A stretch of DNA of 64,000 nt from contig NC_134136.1 in NCBI RefSeq assembly GCF_040939455.1, forward strand, positions 106,752,014-106,816,013, in the 5' to 3' direction. Each line of letters starts with the position of its first letter. Within the stretch, counting starts at the first letter, position 1. The notes beneath the pieces are model-generated. The model did not search any database, was not told the DNA's origin, and was given only the letters and a program-made list of their open reading frames with translations. Of this stretch, positions 40,440 through 52,735 are shown one piece after another. The stretch is from Microcebus murinus (lineage: Eukaryota; Chordata; Mammalia; Primates; Cheirogaleidae). A program made the translations under genes and the position numbers.

Positions 40440-40815
40440 TAACTTGTGGTATACCATGGAGTACTACTCAGCCATAAAAAACAGAGATAGTGTATCTTTT
40501 GTAACAACCTGAGTGGAACTGGAGGCCATTCTTCTTAGTGAATTATTGCAAGAACGGAAAAAGAAATGCCATATGTACTCAATACTAAATTGAAATTAAT
40601 CAATCAACACTTATGTGCATATACGGAAGTAAAATTCAAGGGAAATCAAGTAGGTGGGGGAGGGAAGAAGGGATGGATAAATTCACACCTAATGGGGACA
40701 ATGCCCCCTATCTAGGTGAAGGGCACACCTATACCTCTGACTCAAACTGTACAAAAGCAAATTATGTAACCAAAACGTATGTACCCCCGTAAAATTCTGA
40801 AATAAAACCAAAAAG
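40440..40815 (+). mobile_element. L1 3' UTR end, 5'-truncated
   Basis: Starts inside the 3' UTR ('catggagtactactcagcca') and runs through 'gaactggaggccattcttct' and a G-rich block near 40655 to 'gtaaccaaaacgtatgtacc' and an 'ctgaaataaaacc' end. The terminus resembles the L1 at 1-2774 and not the gtacccccataatatgcc type, so two L1 lineages are present. Confidence 0.8.
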
Positions 40816-40831
40816 GTTGAGAAAACAGTTT

Positions 40832-40910
40832 TAATTTGTTTAAGTCCTACATTGCTCAGATATTGACCAAAAAAAGAAAGAAAAAAAAATAATAATTTGT
40901 TTAAGTCCTA
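40832..40910 (+). mobile_element. Ultra-short A-tailed insertion with 18-bp target duplication
   Basis: A perfect 18-bp direct repeat, taatttgtttaagtccta (40832-40849 and 40893-40910), flanks a 43-bp insert. The insert is about 19 unique bases (cattgctcagatattgacc) followed by an A-rich tail ending aataa. This has the form of an L1-mediated retroposition truncated almost to its tail. The source transcript is unknown. Confidence 0.6.
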
Positions 40911-41954
40911 TATCCAAACCAATTACTTTTTAAAAAATAAGAATTAACTAAAATGATGACTGTTAAAGCATTTTGTCAATTACAAAGAACTAAGTATTCG
41001 TCATTACAGTCATTTGGAAATGAAGAATGTAAAAAAAAAGCATGTATATTAATATCAAAACTTTGAATTTGTCAAGTTTTTGATCTTCATATATTCAGTT
41101 TTCAATTTTGATAAATCACATAAAATTTAACATTTCTGTTTTAAAGTAAACTAACTTATTTTTGGACTCCAAATAGCATTATTAAATTATGCTATTATTG
41201 CTTCTTTATATCATTAAAAGAAACAAATATGCATTTAAAACCCTAGGATGAAAATATCTATAAACAAGCAAATACCATTTTAGTATATTTATTATTTATA
41301 ACTATTTGTTTTGAAAATATATTAGACATATGTGGTGATACCCTAGTGTGCTTCTTTTTGTGCATTTGTTTGTGTACTTGTTCCTCACATGTGACAAAAT
41401 AAATTCCAGAATCTTATTCCAGTGAATAATTCTTGTGTGGCCAGTATTTTCTGCCCAAAAGGCCATAAATATGTGAAGTAATGATGGGTTTTAGTGTTTT
41501 ACCTTCCTCATTCTAAAAACTTCAAGCAATCAACATAAAAATTTGACAGGAATGGTGCTCCTTCATGTCAATAAGTTCCTCAAGTTTATAGTTCATAGAC
41601 TTTGTATTTCATAGGCTGATATTACCAAAAAATTTTAGGGAACATCACAAAGTTCCATCCTTTGCTTTTTCTAGTAAAGGACATTGTAACAAAATAATAA
41701 TAAGAAGAAAGAAAGAGATAAAAGAAAGGCTATTTCAATACCCCCAAAACTATAAAAAGCCATAATTTCAGAAGAAAAGATAATTCTTGTATAAATAAAT
41801 TTAGCTTTATGAAAAAAGCTCACCAAATTTGTTTCCTTTCCTAATGGGCTAGTGAAAACTTTGGACAATAGTAGATTCGCACTGGGATAACACTGACATA
41901 AGAATCTAGATGAACTAACTTTGAACTGCAGAGAATTCCACAGGAAAATATTAT

Positions 41955-42560
41955 TCACCTATTCATGTATTCATTCAACATATTTTTTTTTTATCAAGTA
42001 CCTGCCCTGTGCCAGACTCTATACTGGGGAACTACTAGTTAACAAGACAGGCATTTATTGAAACCTTAAAATCTGTACCCCCATGATATGCCGAAATTAA
42101 AAAAAAAAAAAATCTGAAAAAAAAAAAGAAAAAGAAAACTTAGAGCTCATTAAAAAAAAAAAAAAAACAAAAAACAAGACAGGCGAGGTCTCTGACTTCA
42201 TGGAGCCCACATTCCAATGGTAGGAAACAAATTATAAATAAGTAAACATATAAACATAATATTTTCAGACTGTGGTAAGTATCAGAATAGAACTAAGCTG
42301 GCTATGTTCTCCAGGATCATGGAGTGGAGGGGATGCCGTGAACAACATTGAAGGAAGGCTATGCATGAACGTATTATGTTCACTCTGCCTCCTGCAACAT
42401 TACATTACAGGAGACCAACAAGTAAAGTTCCAGAAATAGAGGCCCAAGCGAAAGGAAATATAGTTGCAAAATCCTGAGATGAAAGACATTTTGGCAAGTT
42501 TGAAGAAGAGGAGGCCTTTGTGGCAATATAAAGAGGCCATTTCTCACTAGGGAGGCCAAT
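41955..42560 (-). mobile_element. L2-type LINE, split by a young retroposon
   Basis: 'cattcaacatatttttttt', 'cctgccctgtgccagactct' before the insertion and 'ggcgaggtctctgacttcat', 'ggagcccacattccaatggt' after it form one continuous complement of an L2 3' end. Confidence 0.62.
42041..42184 (+). mobile_element. Short L1 3'-tail retroposon with 12-bp duplication
   Basis: A 120-bp insert (42053-42172) lies between two copies of aacaagacaggc (42041-42052 and 42173-42184). It holds only the last 50 bases of a strepsirrhine-style L1 3' end (tgtacccccatgatatgcc) plus long A-rich tracts. Textbook signs of 5'-truncated retroposition into an older L2. Confidence 0.85.
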
Positions 42561-43799
42561 ATACAGAGGGGGGTAGATCTCTGAAATTAATTTTCCCCAT
42601 AGGAAATAATCAAGTGTATCTACGAGGCAAGAAACTACAATACTGTGTGACTGACATTAGACATATGTTTTATGTATATTTGTGATTGTCTACATCAGTT
42701 AACAAACTTTGGGTTTTGTACAGATCACAGAAGGTGTTATAAACATTATAGATAAATCTATTTGTTAAGTAATTCATTTATTTACTTTTTGTCACCCAGA
42801 TATTCTATTAGTTAAGAAGGCATTAACTATTAGGGAATATTAGAAACTTTCCCAATTAATTTATTGTGGCAATAAGTACCCATGCATTATGAAGCTAAAT
42901 AGTTAACAATGCCTCAAGATTATCTAAACATCTTAATTTTGCACAGATATGTACTCTTGGTTTATATTTAATCCATGCATCTTTTGGCCATGGATTAGTC
43001 ACCACTAAATATAGTTTTCCTCTGTTTTATATGTGTTAAAATAGCTATTTATAAATTTTTAAAACTGCTCATGATTATAGCATATGGTGCTAAATTTGAG
43101 ATTGCAATCAACTTGGACTTTCCTTTAGTTCTCTATTAGATAGTGTTTCTTACTAAAGGGATACTGAGCTATACTCAAAAGAGTAAATAAGTAAAAGAGT
43201 AAAACATTATAGCATGTTTTAAAATAAAATTATGTTATATAATAAAGTCTCCATGAATAAATGCATTTGTATTATTAAAAATAAAACTAAATTTGAAGCA
43301 CATTTTAATATTTCAAAATCCATTGGCTCATAAAACAGGGCAGAAGAATTATCAGATAACTTAGCCAACTTGATAACATTGTAATCCTTTTTATTTAGTG
43401 AAAATCAAAGTGGGAAAAGCTATATACTTGAATTAATTTTATTCATCTGTTCTCTGAATATGTTCCATACAATGAGAGTCTTAAGTAATCATTGAGGAAT
43501 CAGAATGATTCACAGATGGTGCAAGTGATTTAATTATTTTTAACCAGTTGTTCCGGGCATGCTCAGAAGGATATTTCCAACTCTACTGCAGAAGCCATCT
43601 GATCTCCCTTCCAGCTGGTGTTCCATATTTTCAAAGCAAATTTAGATTGGAGAAAATTATACTTTTTATTGTTGTGTTGCAAACGGAGGTCAAATTGCTG
43701 TGTAAAATTCTTGTTCTTTTTTCTCTTCATTGTATGAGTTATATTTATCAAATATAATGTCTTTTGTATGATTGCTATGGATTTTCCAATGTCATTTTA

Positions 43800-43862
43800 C
43801 ATTTTGTGTTGTCTGGCACATAGAAAGCATGAGAGAGATGTTTATTAAGTGAAAGAAATGCC
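43800..43862 (+). mobile_element. Possible MIR/L2 tail
   Basis: 'gttgtctggcacatagaaag' and 'gtttattaagtgaaagaaat' resemble the common tail. Short and uncertain. Confidence 0.3.
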
Positions 43863-45264
43863 AATTGAATGTATCCAAAATAAAATTTACATTTTTTAAT
43901 ATACTCCCAGTAAATGTATGGGATTTTGAGGATCGTCATCATTATTGGGAGGTCCTCATTAAAAATTAACAAAAAGGGGAGAAAGTAATATAATATCACC
44001 TCCATCCCCACCACCAAAGAAATATCAACAAAACTTTTTGTTAACTTAATAATTAAAACTGTATCTTGATGTTGGAACCCTTGCCCCTAATTTTACTAGA
44101 ACTTAGGAAAGTTGCTTGACAAATTTTAGTCTTTTAGGCTGTAATAAAGATTAGACACAGACTTTGTAAAAATTTAGTCTTGCATATTTCATAATGCAAA
44201 ATAACTATAAATCATGCAATAAAAATAAATGATATTTATAATCATTTCTATTCTGCTAAGAAGAGATAAATTTTGCCTAATATTTACATTCACAATGCGA
44301 AATAATAAATTGTTTCAAAATAGTTCTATAAAATGTAATGATTTTTAAAGGTTGTGGCTTTCCAAGGAAAAGAATGTTAATTTTAGTGAAAGAAGTTATT
44401 TCATCTGATGCCAAAAATGAGTTATGTTTATTATACTTTCATCATTAAAATTATATAAAAATAAAACTGAATATATCAATAATGAATCAGTTAATTTTGT
44501 ATTTACATCTAATATTTCTGAAAAATACATAGTTCATAATATATTTAGCATGAATATTTTCTGAGGAATGTGTTAAATTTCCACTTAATAGTAAAATTTG
44601 ACACAGCATATTAACATAAGAAACATTCTTTTTCTTATGTTTATTCATATATTTGACACCAAACTGAATTATGCCTCTAGTCCATTACTGTAATCTTAAT
44701 TTAGATGTTGAACAATTACAAAATTATATACTCAACATAGCCATAATCTATAAAATAATTGTGAATGGTGAATTTAGTTTGACACATTTATTTTAATATT
44801 TTTACTTTATTGTCCTAATTAAAGCCAGACATTTTAGGCAATATTTCTGAGATAATATGTTGTATAAGTCTTATTTATAAAATGGTCAATTTTTCAAACT
44901 TAAAAGAATATTAAATTGTAATTGACATCTGATTTCATACACAATAATGGCTTTAGATTAGAGAGATTCAGAGAACTAAAAGCCCTTTGTTAATACAATG
45001 ACTTACTACGCTTAGCCAATTCAATTAATGTTCTTAGGCCTTAGTTTTTTTGTTTGGATTATTATGGGTTATCTTTGAGGTTAAATAATTTTATTTTGAT
45101 AATTTATCTATTTTTCCCTGTACTATTCAGAAATTTTATACTTTATGTCTATCATGTTAAATGTTACTTTAAAATTATTAGCATGCACAATGAATTTTGC
45201 AACGTGTCATTCTGCACACTGAGATAATCTTAAAATGGCCTTTTTATCATGGATTTACTACTTA

Positions 45265-45493
45265 ATTATTTCATGAATTAAACAAATATGTATTATGTAC
45301 CTAGTCGCTATTTTAGGTGTTAAGGACACAGCAGTAAAAATAAAAAGACAAAATTTTTTGCTTTGCTGGAGCTCTTATTTTTTGCAGGGGAGATAAATAA
45401 TCAATAAAATAGAGAGAAAAAATACGAAGAACTTTCCTGGTAGTGCACTTTATAGAGAAAAAAATAAATGGGCAAGGTGATGCTGAAGAGTAT

Positions 45494-45524
<31 letters not shown>

Positions 45525-45865
45525 CCAGAGTGAGAAAGAGAGAGAGAGATTCATGGAAAATAAAAATTTGAGCAAACACTTAAAGATCAAAATGGAAGGA
45601 TCTATGGGCATAAATGGAAGAAGAGTATTTCAGGCAGAGGAAACACATAATGCAAAGGGTGCATGTCGGATATGTTCAAGGAACAGTGAAGAGGTAGATG
45701 TAGGTGGAGCGGAATGAAGAAGAGGTAAATCATTAAGAGACAGGACCAGAGAATTCAAAAAGGGGGCCAGCCAGGTCAGATATCTCTCAAAATCCATGTA
45801 AGGGTTTTAGATTTCACTTTAAAATAGATGGGAATGCATTGGAGGGTTTTGATCAGATTTATATA
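45265..45865 (-). mobile_element. L2-type LINE remnant containing a (GT)15 run
   Basis: Complement of the L2 3' region: 'ttaggtgttaaggacacagc', later 'atttcaggcagaggaaacac', 'ttcaaggaacagtgaagagg' and 'gggaatgcattggagggttt' in the expected order. A GT microsatellite has grown inside it at 45495-45524. Confidence 0.6.
45495..45524. repeat. (GT)15 microsatellite
   Basis: Uninterrupted GT dinucleotides, producing meaningless repeat frames on both strands. Likely length-polymorphic. Confidence 0.95.
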
Positions 45866-46479
45866 TAATTTATATTTTCAAATGTGCCAAGAATAAGTAA
45901 AAGAAAACAAGGGTAGATTTTCACCTGAAAATTTGAAAGGACAGTGTTGCCTTTGCAATTCAAGGGAGAAGAGTGGTCTGGTTTTTAACAAAGTCATGAG
46001 ACTGGATGCAAACAGCAAGGCATATATTGTATAGATGGAAAATGGAAAATGCTCAAGGACTGAGCACTGAGACATTTCAGACCTTCAGAGAAGGAGGTAC
46101 CATAAATGGAGACTGAGAAGGAACATATGGAAAGGGAGGCGGTGAACCGGGTGATAAACTTCCAATATGTCATGTCATTGATGTCCACCATTTTAGTTCT
46201 ATTCTGTTTTTTAATATATAAATTAGACAATTTTTATATAGCAAATATTTATTTAAGGCTTTTCCATTTGTTTACCATTTTCTTTGCTCACCATTCTTTT
46301 TTGCATCCTAAATCTTCTGTCCCAGGTTATTCTCCTGTTTAAAAACCAACACTGACAGCTCTTCAGTGAGAATTTCATACTAGCAAACTCAGTTTATGTT
46401 AAGTATAATACTTTCTAAGGAAATCTGTCTCTTCAGCTGCCTTTCAAATTGTCTCTTTGTTTTTGGAATTCATCAGTTT

Positions 46480-46760
46480 CATCATGATGGTCTATAAAGT
46501 ATATTTCGCTTTTATTTTTCCTGTTGGAGATTTGCTACATTTCCCAATCTGAGTATTGGGACTTTTATCAATTTTGGAAAATCCTAAGCAATTATCTGTA
46601 CAAATGTTGCCTTTTCTCCATTGTGGGTAGGAATTATTTATTTTCCTTTACATGCAGAAGACAGCCCTTGAAGATTCTAAGTTTAAGCAGGGGTTTTATT
46701 TTCATCTCTGTACTACATATTGCTAAATGTCACATATTTTGTCCTAAAAGGCTTTGAAAA
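46480..46760 (-). mobile_element. Possible L1/HAL1 ORF1-region remnant
   Basis: Plus-strand text such as 'atcaattttggaaaatccta' and 'agcaattatctgtacaaatg' resembles the complement of an old L1/HAL1 ORF1 coding stretch (the segment before 'ttcaaatattgcctctgccc' in such elements). Low certainty. Confidence 0.35.
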
Positions 46761-47834
46761 CTTTCTCCTAGCCATTAGGCCCTCGATCCATGTTCAATAT
46801 CACATAAGATGATAGGCTTGTTTATGCCACCTAAAGGGAAGGGAGATTCCACCATATATTTTGAGCTACACCATGTGTTTAACCTTTTTTAAAAATATAT
46901 TTTATTCAGACTTTTCATGTATTTGGAATGTGGGGTGAGGAAATAAATCAGTCTGTCATCTACCTGGAAGCTGATCATAGCTGAACATATGTCTCTTTAC
47001 TAAACAATCATTAAACTGATTATGCTATAGAACTAGAGACTGGAAACAAAAAATTACTATAGAAATGGCAATAACAGTTACGATCATCAACAATTTAGAG
47101 AAACATACAATCTTAACTTATCTAATTTCTTTCTTAACCCTTTTGATATGTTAATTACAACACTGAAGCTGAGAGCAGGAAAATTCTATAAGCAGCTACC
47201 TCCTGGTTCAACATTTCCCTTAGCAACCATTATTAGTCTTTTATATTCACAACTCCATTTACTAAAGAACATTCTGTTTCTAAATAAGAAAATTATTTGT
47301 TCCCAAATTCTCCAAGGATGTTGCATTGGCAGCTGACAATCTTTGTTGTTACTTAAAGGCAAATTATGCAAAGAAACTGTTTTTCCTCTTATTCACAAAA
47401 TAGATTGCTTTTCATTATGTGATAGGAGACAATATGCAAAAAATGTGTAGCAGAGTATCAAATCTAGGCTCAGCCATTATTTTACATAAGGTAGTGGCAA
47501 ACAGCTCTGTGATTACTTTTCTTGTACATCTCTGCTTAATTTTAAGAGAATCCCCAACAGCAGAAGCATAATGATACAGTGATATTTTTCCCAATTTTTT
47601 TTTCTAAAGAACATTAGTTCTTTACCACCACTCCAACAGGAACCATCAATCTGAAATGAAATTTCTCTTCTCTATTGCAACTGTTTGGATGTAAAAGTTG
47701 TAGAATCTATCCCCATCACAGAAATTCATAATTGTATTAACATATCAAACACCCTGACAAGTTCTAGAGTAAGGATATTTGCTTAATCACAAAATTATTT
47801 GAATGCCTGACAGTTTTCCTTTCTTTTGAATAAC

Positions 47835-48005
47835 TCCCACCATAGTTGGGGAAGCACTGGGTTCAAATTTGGTGTCTTCCATTTCTTAGATGTGTCTTTT
47901 GACAAATCTCATTAACTTCATTTAAATCAATTTTCCTTACTATAAAATGACAATGTAAATAATACTCACAAGGGTCGTTACTGTGATCAAACTAGGTGTA
48001 TGTGA
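47835..48005 (+). mobile_element. MIR SINE fragment
   Basis: 'gggttcaaatttggtgtctt', 'aaatctcattaacttcattt' and 'tataaaatgacaatgtaaat' follow the plus-strand MIR order. Confidence 0.45.
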
Positions 48006-49402
48006 TGAGCTCTTTGTGGATGTAAAAAAACCACTCAAATTCAAACAACTTAAAAAAGTTAGTAAAGAAATGTTCACAGTATAAAAGTGTTTTCATTTTA
48101 TGGATTTATGCACCTAAAGACAAATTTAAATAACACATTTCTTGTGGCATTTAGAATGAATCTATGGATAAATGTATATATTTATATATTTGGAAATGTA
48201 TACTTTGATGTTATTAAAATATTCTATTACAATTACTCAGGTGTAGTAAAAGCTATCCTTTGTGACACATTATTGTAACTCTCTTCGTATTCACTCTTTC
48301 CCACCTTAATGTTACGTTTCAGATGCTTTGTCTTTCCTTAGTATACCCACTTCCAGAAGTAATCATAGTACAATCTGTCATTCTAAACAGCAATCTTAAA
48401 CTCCTACTTTTGCATGCTTAAATATAAAGAGTCTAAAATACTTTTATAGTATAAAATACTTCCAAAAATTGACTAAAGAAACAAAAAAGACACTATCTTG
48501 ACAGTATCAATATCAATCTCAAAAGTTGGTTGTAATATGGTTTTGCAAGATGTTAGCATTGGGGGAAACTGGGTAAAGAAAAATCCCTTTGTGTAATATC
48601 TTATAAAAGCATGTTAATCTATAATTATCCCCAAATAAAATGTTTAATAAAAAAGAAACAAAAAATAAAATACATATATTATATGTCTGGATTATACATC
48701 AAAGTTCTACTAAATACTTATTGTTTGTAAATGGAAGGATGGCTAGGTAAGTTATAGCACCTATATAAAACTCTAGGTGAAAGACAGTCCATTAAAAAAC
48801 AATATGTGCAAAGGTCCAGAGATGGAAATAAAATCTGTGTGTTAAAGTATAGAGAAGAAAACTTTATGTCTTTATGGCAGCAGAATAGCAAAAAGGGAGA
48901 TAAAGTTTGAGTAATAGGAGTGATGGCCAAGGGCTAGCTCATGTAGGAGTACATAGGATTTCATTGAAAGAGTAATGGGCAGCAGGGGCTTGAGATAATC
49001 TCATTGATACTTTCCAAGGAGTCCTGCTTTCACCAGGAAGAAAATACCATACGTGAAAAAACACCGGAAGTTGAGATTAGAGGCTGTTGAATTAACGCAG
49101 ATGAGAGATCATGATGTTGTAGATTAGAGTTACCGTAATGCACATACTCAGGAGTTGTCCTGTTAATGAGGTATTTTGCAGGTAGATCCAACAAGATTTG
49201 AAATAAATTACATGGGTAATGTAAGAGGAGAGACGTGAATGATGTCTAGGTTTTTTACTTAAGTGAAGGTGCAATTTACTAACATCTGGAAAGCTTGGTA
49301 GGGTGTCAATTAATGTAGGTGGGGATGGATCATTTATTGTTGACTTGGCTATGTTATCTTTGAGATGCCTACAAGGCATCCAAGATAAGAAGTTGAATAA
49401 GA

Positions 49403-49740
49403 GGCTGAGTGTGGTGGGTCATGCCTGTAATCCTAGCACTCAGGGAAGTTGAGGAGGGAGGATCACTTGAGGTCAGGAGTTTGAGACCAGCCTGAGCAAG
49501 AGTGAGACCCTGTCTCTACTAAAATTAGAAAAAAAATTAGCCAGACAACTAAAAATAGAAAAAAAAAATTAGCTGGGTGTGGTGGTGGACACCTGTAGTC
49601 CCAGCTAGTTGGGAGGCTGAGGCAGGAAGATTATTTGAGCCCAGGAGTTTGAGGTTGCTGTGAGCTAGGCTGATGCCATGGCACTCAAACCCAAGGCAAC
49701 AGAGCCAGACTGTCACACCCAAGGCAACAGAGCCAGACTG

Positions 49741-49780
<40 letters not shown>
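49403..49780 (+). mobile_element. Alu SINE, strepsirrhine type, with (CA)n tail
   Basis: A dimeric plus-strand Alu starting ggctgagtgtggtgggtcat. It has 'agccagacaactaaaaata' between the monomers, as in lemur/loris Alus. Near its 3' end a segment of about 28 bp (cccaaggcaacagagccaga...) is present twice (about 49690-49743), and the usual poly-A tail is replaced by a CA run (49743-49780). Target duplication agttgaataaga (49391-49402) against agttgagtaaga (49781-49792), one mismatch. Confidence 0.92.
49743..49780. repeat. (CA)19 microsatellite at Alu tail
   Basis: A pure CA run that directly precedes the 3' target duplication of the Alu, so it arose from the Alu tail. Confidence 0.9.
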
Positions 49781-49784
<4 letters not shown>

Positions 49785-50339
49785 GAGTAAGAAGTTGTTG
49801 GATACAAAATGTTGACCACCAGCATCACATTCTTGGTATTTGATGCAATAGCATTATCCAGGGCAAATGGAGTTGATGTATGTTGTATTTAGAAAAGCAA
49901 CGATTTCTTTCCTTCTCCCACTAAGGTGTTTTTTCATATGTTTTTGCTCTTCTTTCTAGACAGGTCATGCATGTAGGCCTATTCCAAAGGTTTACTAAAT
50001 TTTTTGTTATGTAGAAACATTATCATCCATAATAATTAATATTGAACACATGCATAAGCCTTATATTTATTGATACCAGCTGGAACAAGTCTTATTTTGG
50101 TTGTATCCTTCTTAGTGAAGTCAGTCAAATAACTTCTACATTCTTGTAGTACTGTGTGTTTTCCTTTGTGGCACTTACCAGAATTTTGATAATTACATGG
50201 TATTTTAATGCATGTTCTTTATATAGACAAAGGAATTTTATACAGCTTTATATAGCTTTCTCCTTCTGGTTTAAATTTCCTTTTTATACAACTATATTGT
50301 TCAGTACTTCTTTTAGGAAGAAACTATAGGTAATACATT

Positions 50340-51270
50340 CTCTTAGATTTGTTTATCTGAAACTAAGTTGTATGTCTGCAAATATTTGTTTCCATTCTTG
50401 AATGATAGTTTACCTGATATTTGAAATTTTGTCTAGCATTTTGAAGATATTATTCCATTATCTTCTAAAATCTATTGTTGATGAACAGCCTGCTGTCAAT
50501 ATTGTCATCTTGTTAGTATTCTGTCTTTTGTCTTTAGTAGCTTTTATGATACCTTCTTGGTCATTGATATTCTGAATTTCATTCAGAGCTGGCAAGGTGT
50601 GGACTTGTTTTTATTTTTTTCCACATAGGGTGAACTTTATTCAATCTGAGAATTCATGTAAATTGAAATGTATTCAATTTTATTAAATATCAGTCATTAA
50701 TATAAAATATTGTCTCTCTCTCATGCTCCCCATTTTCTCAACCAGTAACTACTTTCATGCAGATGTTTGAGCTCTTCTATTTTATTCTCTACATCCTTTA
50801 TTACTGTTAGTAAAGCAAAAATTGCCTCAGCATCTTTCAACTAAATGTATTCTTTTTTCTTCCATAATGAATCCATTACTTAAAAAGTCATTTGAATTTT
50901 TATTCCAGCAATTATATCTTAATTCTAGACTTTGTTTTCTCAAATCTTCTTCACTTTTCAAATGGCTTATTCTTATTGTAAAAATTCCATTCCATCCTTT
51001 TTTTAATTTTTGAACATTAAAAAAATACTTATTTTAATGTCCCTTTCTGATTGTCCTCTTATCTCTAATTTCCTCAAGTATAAATTCTCCTTTTATGGTT
51101 TAGCATCTGATAACATTGCTTATAAAACAAGGTTTTTTTTCATATCCATTGTGATGTTATTTTGTGGGCTTATTTTCCTGGAGAGTTCCACATGAGCCTT
51201 GGGTTGTGGTGGTATTCTCATGCAATTTTGCGGTTGCAGTTACTTGAACTCTCTGAGGTTCTCAAATGTT
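50340..51270 (-). mobile_element. L1/HAL1 ORF1-region remnant
   Basis: The plus strand shows the complement of an old L1/HAL1 5' coding region: 'gtattctgtcttttgtcttt', 'ggcaaggtgtggacttgttt', 'tttattccagcaattatatc'. The frame is lost. Orientation is inferred from the ORF1 coding sense. Confidence 0.4.
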
Positions 51271-51689
51271 AAAATTAAGTTTAATAAAAAGTATGCGTAC
51301 TTTTCTACTATAAAGTCTTCATAGCCTTTGCTTTTTTATTAGTTCACTCTTTATCTTTACATAGAAGATAAGAATTCAAATAGAAATCTATTGCCAAGTG
51401 TATGGAGAATCATGCCCTCCATCAATAGAGTCACCGGCTTTGTGCAAATTTCCAGAGAATATTTTGTGATGTTAGACAAAACCCCCTCTCTATGGATTAT
51501 GGAATCAAATTTATAATTTGCATCAAACAAAATATTTTTGTTAATATTTTAAACAAATCATACATACTGAGCCTAATCCTCTTAATGGCTTATAAAAATA
51601 TAATTTTTTAAATAATGTATTTCTATTCCAGTGTTAACTTATACAGAAAGAAGAAGAAAACTTTGATTCATTAGCCTCCCATAATGCAG

Positions 51690-51855
51690 TTGCCCTACAA
51701 ATATTACCTTATTTCCTCCTCAATAAACATCCATATCCTCATTGCACAAAGGATGAGAGTGGTTTACCCATGATCATACAGCTAGCAGAAAAAGTCACTG
51801 GGATTCATATTGAGGGAAGTTCATCCTAGATAGTGTTTTTTTTACTAGACCACGT
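51690..51855 (-). mobile_element. MIR SINE fragment
   Basis: 'aaaggatgagagtggtttac', 'ccatgatcatacagctagca' and 'gaaaaagtcactgggattca' follow the complement of the MIR order. Confidence 0.45.
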
Positions 51856-52019
51856 TGCTGTTATTAATATAATATATTCTGTAGAAAAATCCTTTATGTT
51901 CAGTTTACAGTCATTGCTTGGTCTTAACTGAGTGGCCTAATTTCTAAACCAACAGGAACTATAATAGAAGTGTTTTGAATTTCAAACTAATATAAGAGTT
52001 TCCTCATTATCAACATCTG

Positions 52020-52310
52020 CAGAAAATTCTACCTGCTCTCTCAGTCTGTAATCCCTTCTTTATTGTTTCCAGGTTTGCCGAGGTCCACCATTGCAGATAC
52101 TCTCTATCCTGCTTTGGTCTACACTCCTGTCTGGCCAAGTGCTGCCTCACGATGGCGCCGTTGGACAAAGTCCCAGGTCTTCTTTGAGCTTTACTGCTGT
52201 GGTATATATTAATAGCTCTAACAGACACAGTCCCCTAAGTGCCTTAATTTTATATGGCTTTTCCCATCTCTGATTCTTTATTATGAAATAAAGAAAATTA
52301 ATTTTTTGTT
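52020..52310. other. Unassigned G+C-richer block
   Basis: About 250 bp with CpG dinucleotides (for example cgatggcgccgttgg near 52152) and open frames of 60 and 72 codons on opposite strands, in an otherwise AT-rich intron. An ATGAAATAAAG followed by A/T-rich text near 52285 could be a polyadenylation-like end of a plus-strand retroposed sequence, or the block may be part of an ancient LTR. I recognise no protein. Confidence 0.3.
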
Positions 52311-52707
52311 TTAAACTGTGCTCTCACATGCTAACCACTTTATATTATAGTACCGCCTACTATATTGAATTGCTACGCTAAAGACATGATATATTAACTG
52401 CAAACTTAGGGTTTGTATCTAGAGAGAACAGAATGGGCCAGTTAGGAGAAATAAAGATGAGAGAAATAGAGAAAGAGAATGTAGGGGCAGGCAAGGAATT
52501 TTGAAGCTATGGCAACTGGTGCTGCAGCAGGGCCATTGTAGGATTATTCCAAATGCAACTTTTCATTAAGCTATTCACTGTGGCTATCTCAAATGATTCC
52601 ACTGTGGAAAAATTGGGATAGATGACACTAATCATTGGCCATGGTGAAATTAGTTTTAAAAATATATTAGTAATTGGTGGAGTATAAAGATACATCTTGG
52701 ATATTTC

Positions 52708-52735
52708 TATCTACCTACCTACCTACTTATCATCT
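52708..52735. repeat. (CTAC)n short tandem repeat
   Basis: Four to five imperfect CTAC/CTAT units. A minor simple repeat. Confidence 0.7.

Larger units (their letters stand above)
48700..49860 (-). mobile_element. L2-type LINE, interrupted by an Alu
   Basis: The left arm 48700-49402 includes 'gaatgatgtctaggtttttt', 'aaggtgcaatttactaacat' and 'tttgagatgcctacaaggca', the complement of L2. It resumes after the Alu at 49781 ('aagaagttgttggatacaaa'). Confidence 0.55.

Noticed and set aside
45313..45717. Frames through the GT repeat on both strands
   Set aside because: Simple-repeat translations inside an L2 remnant.
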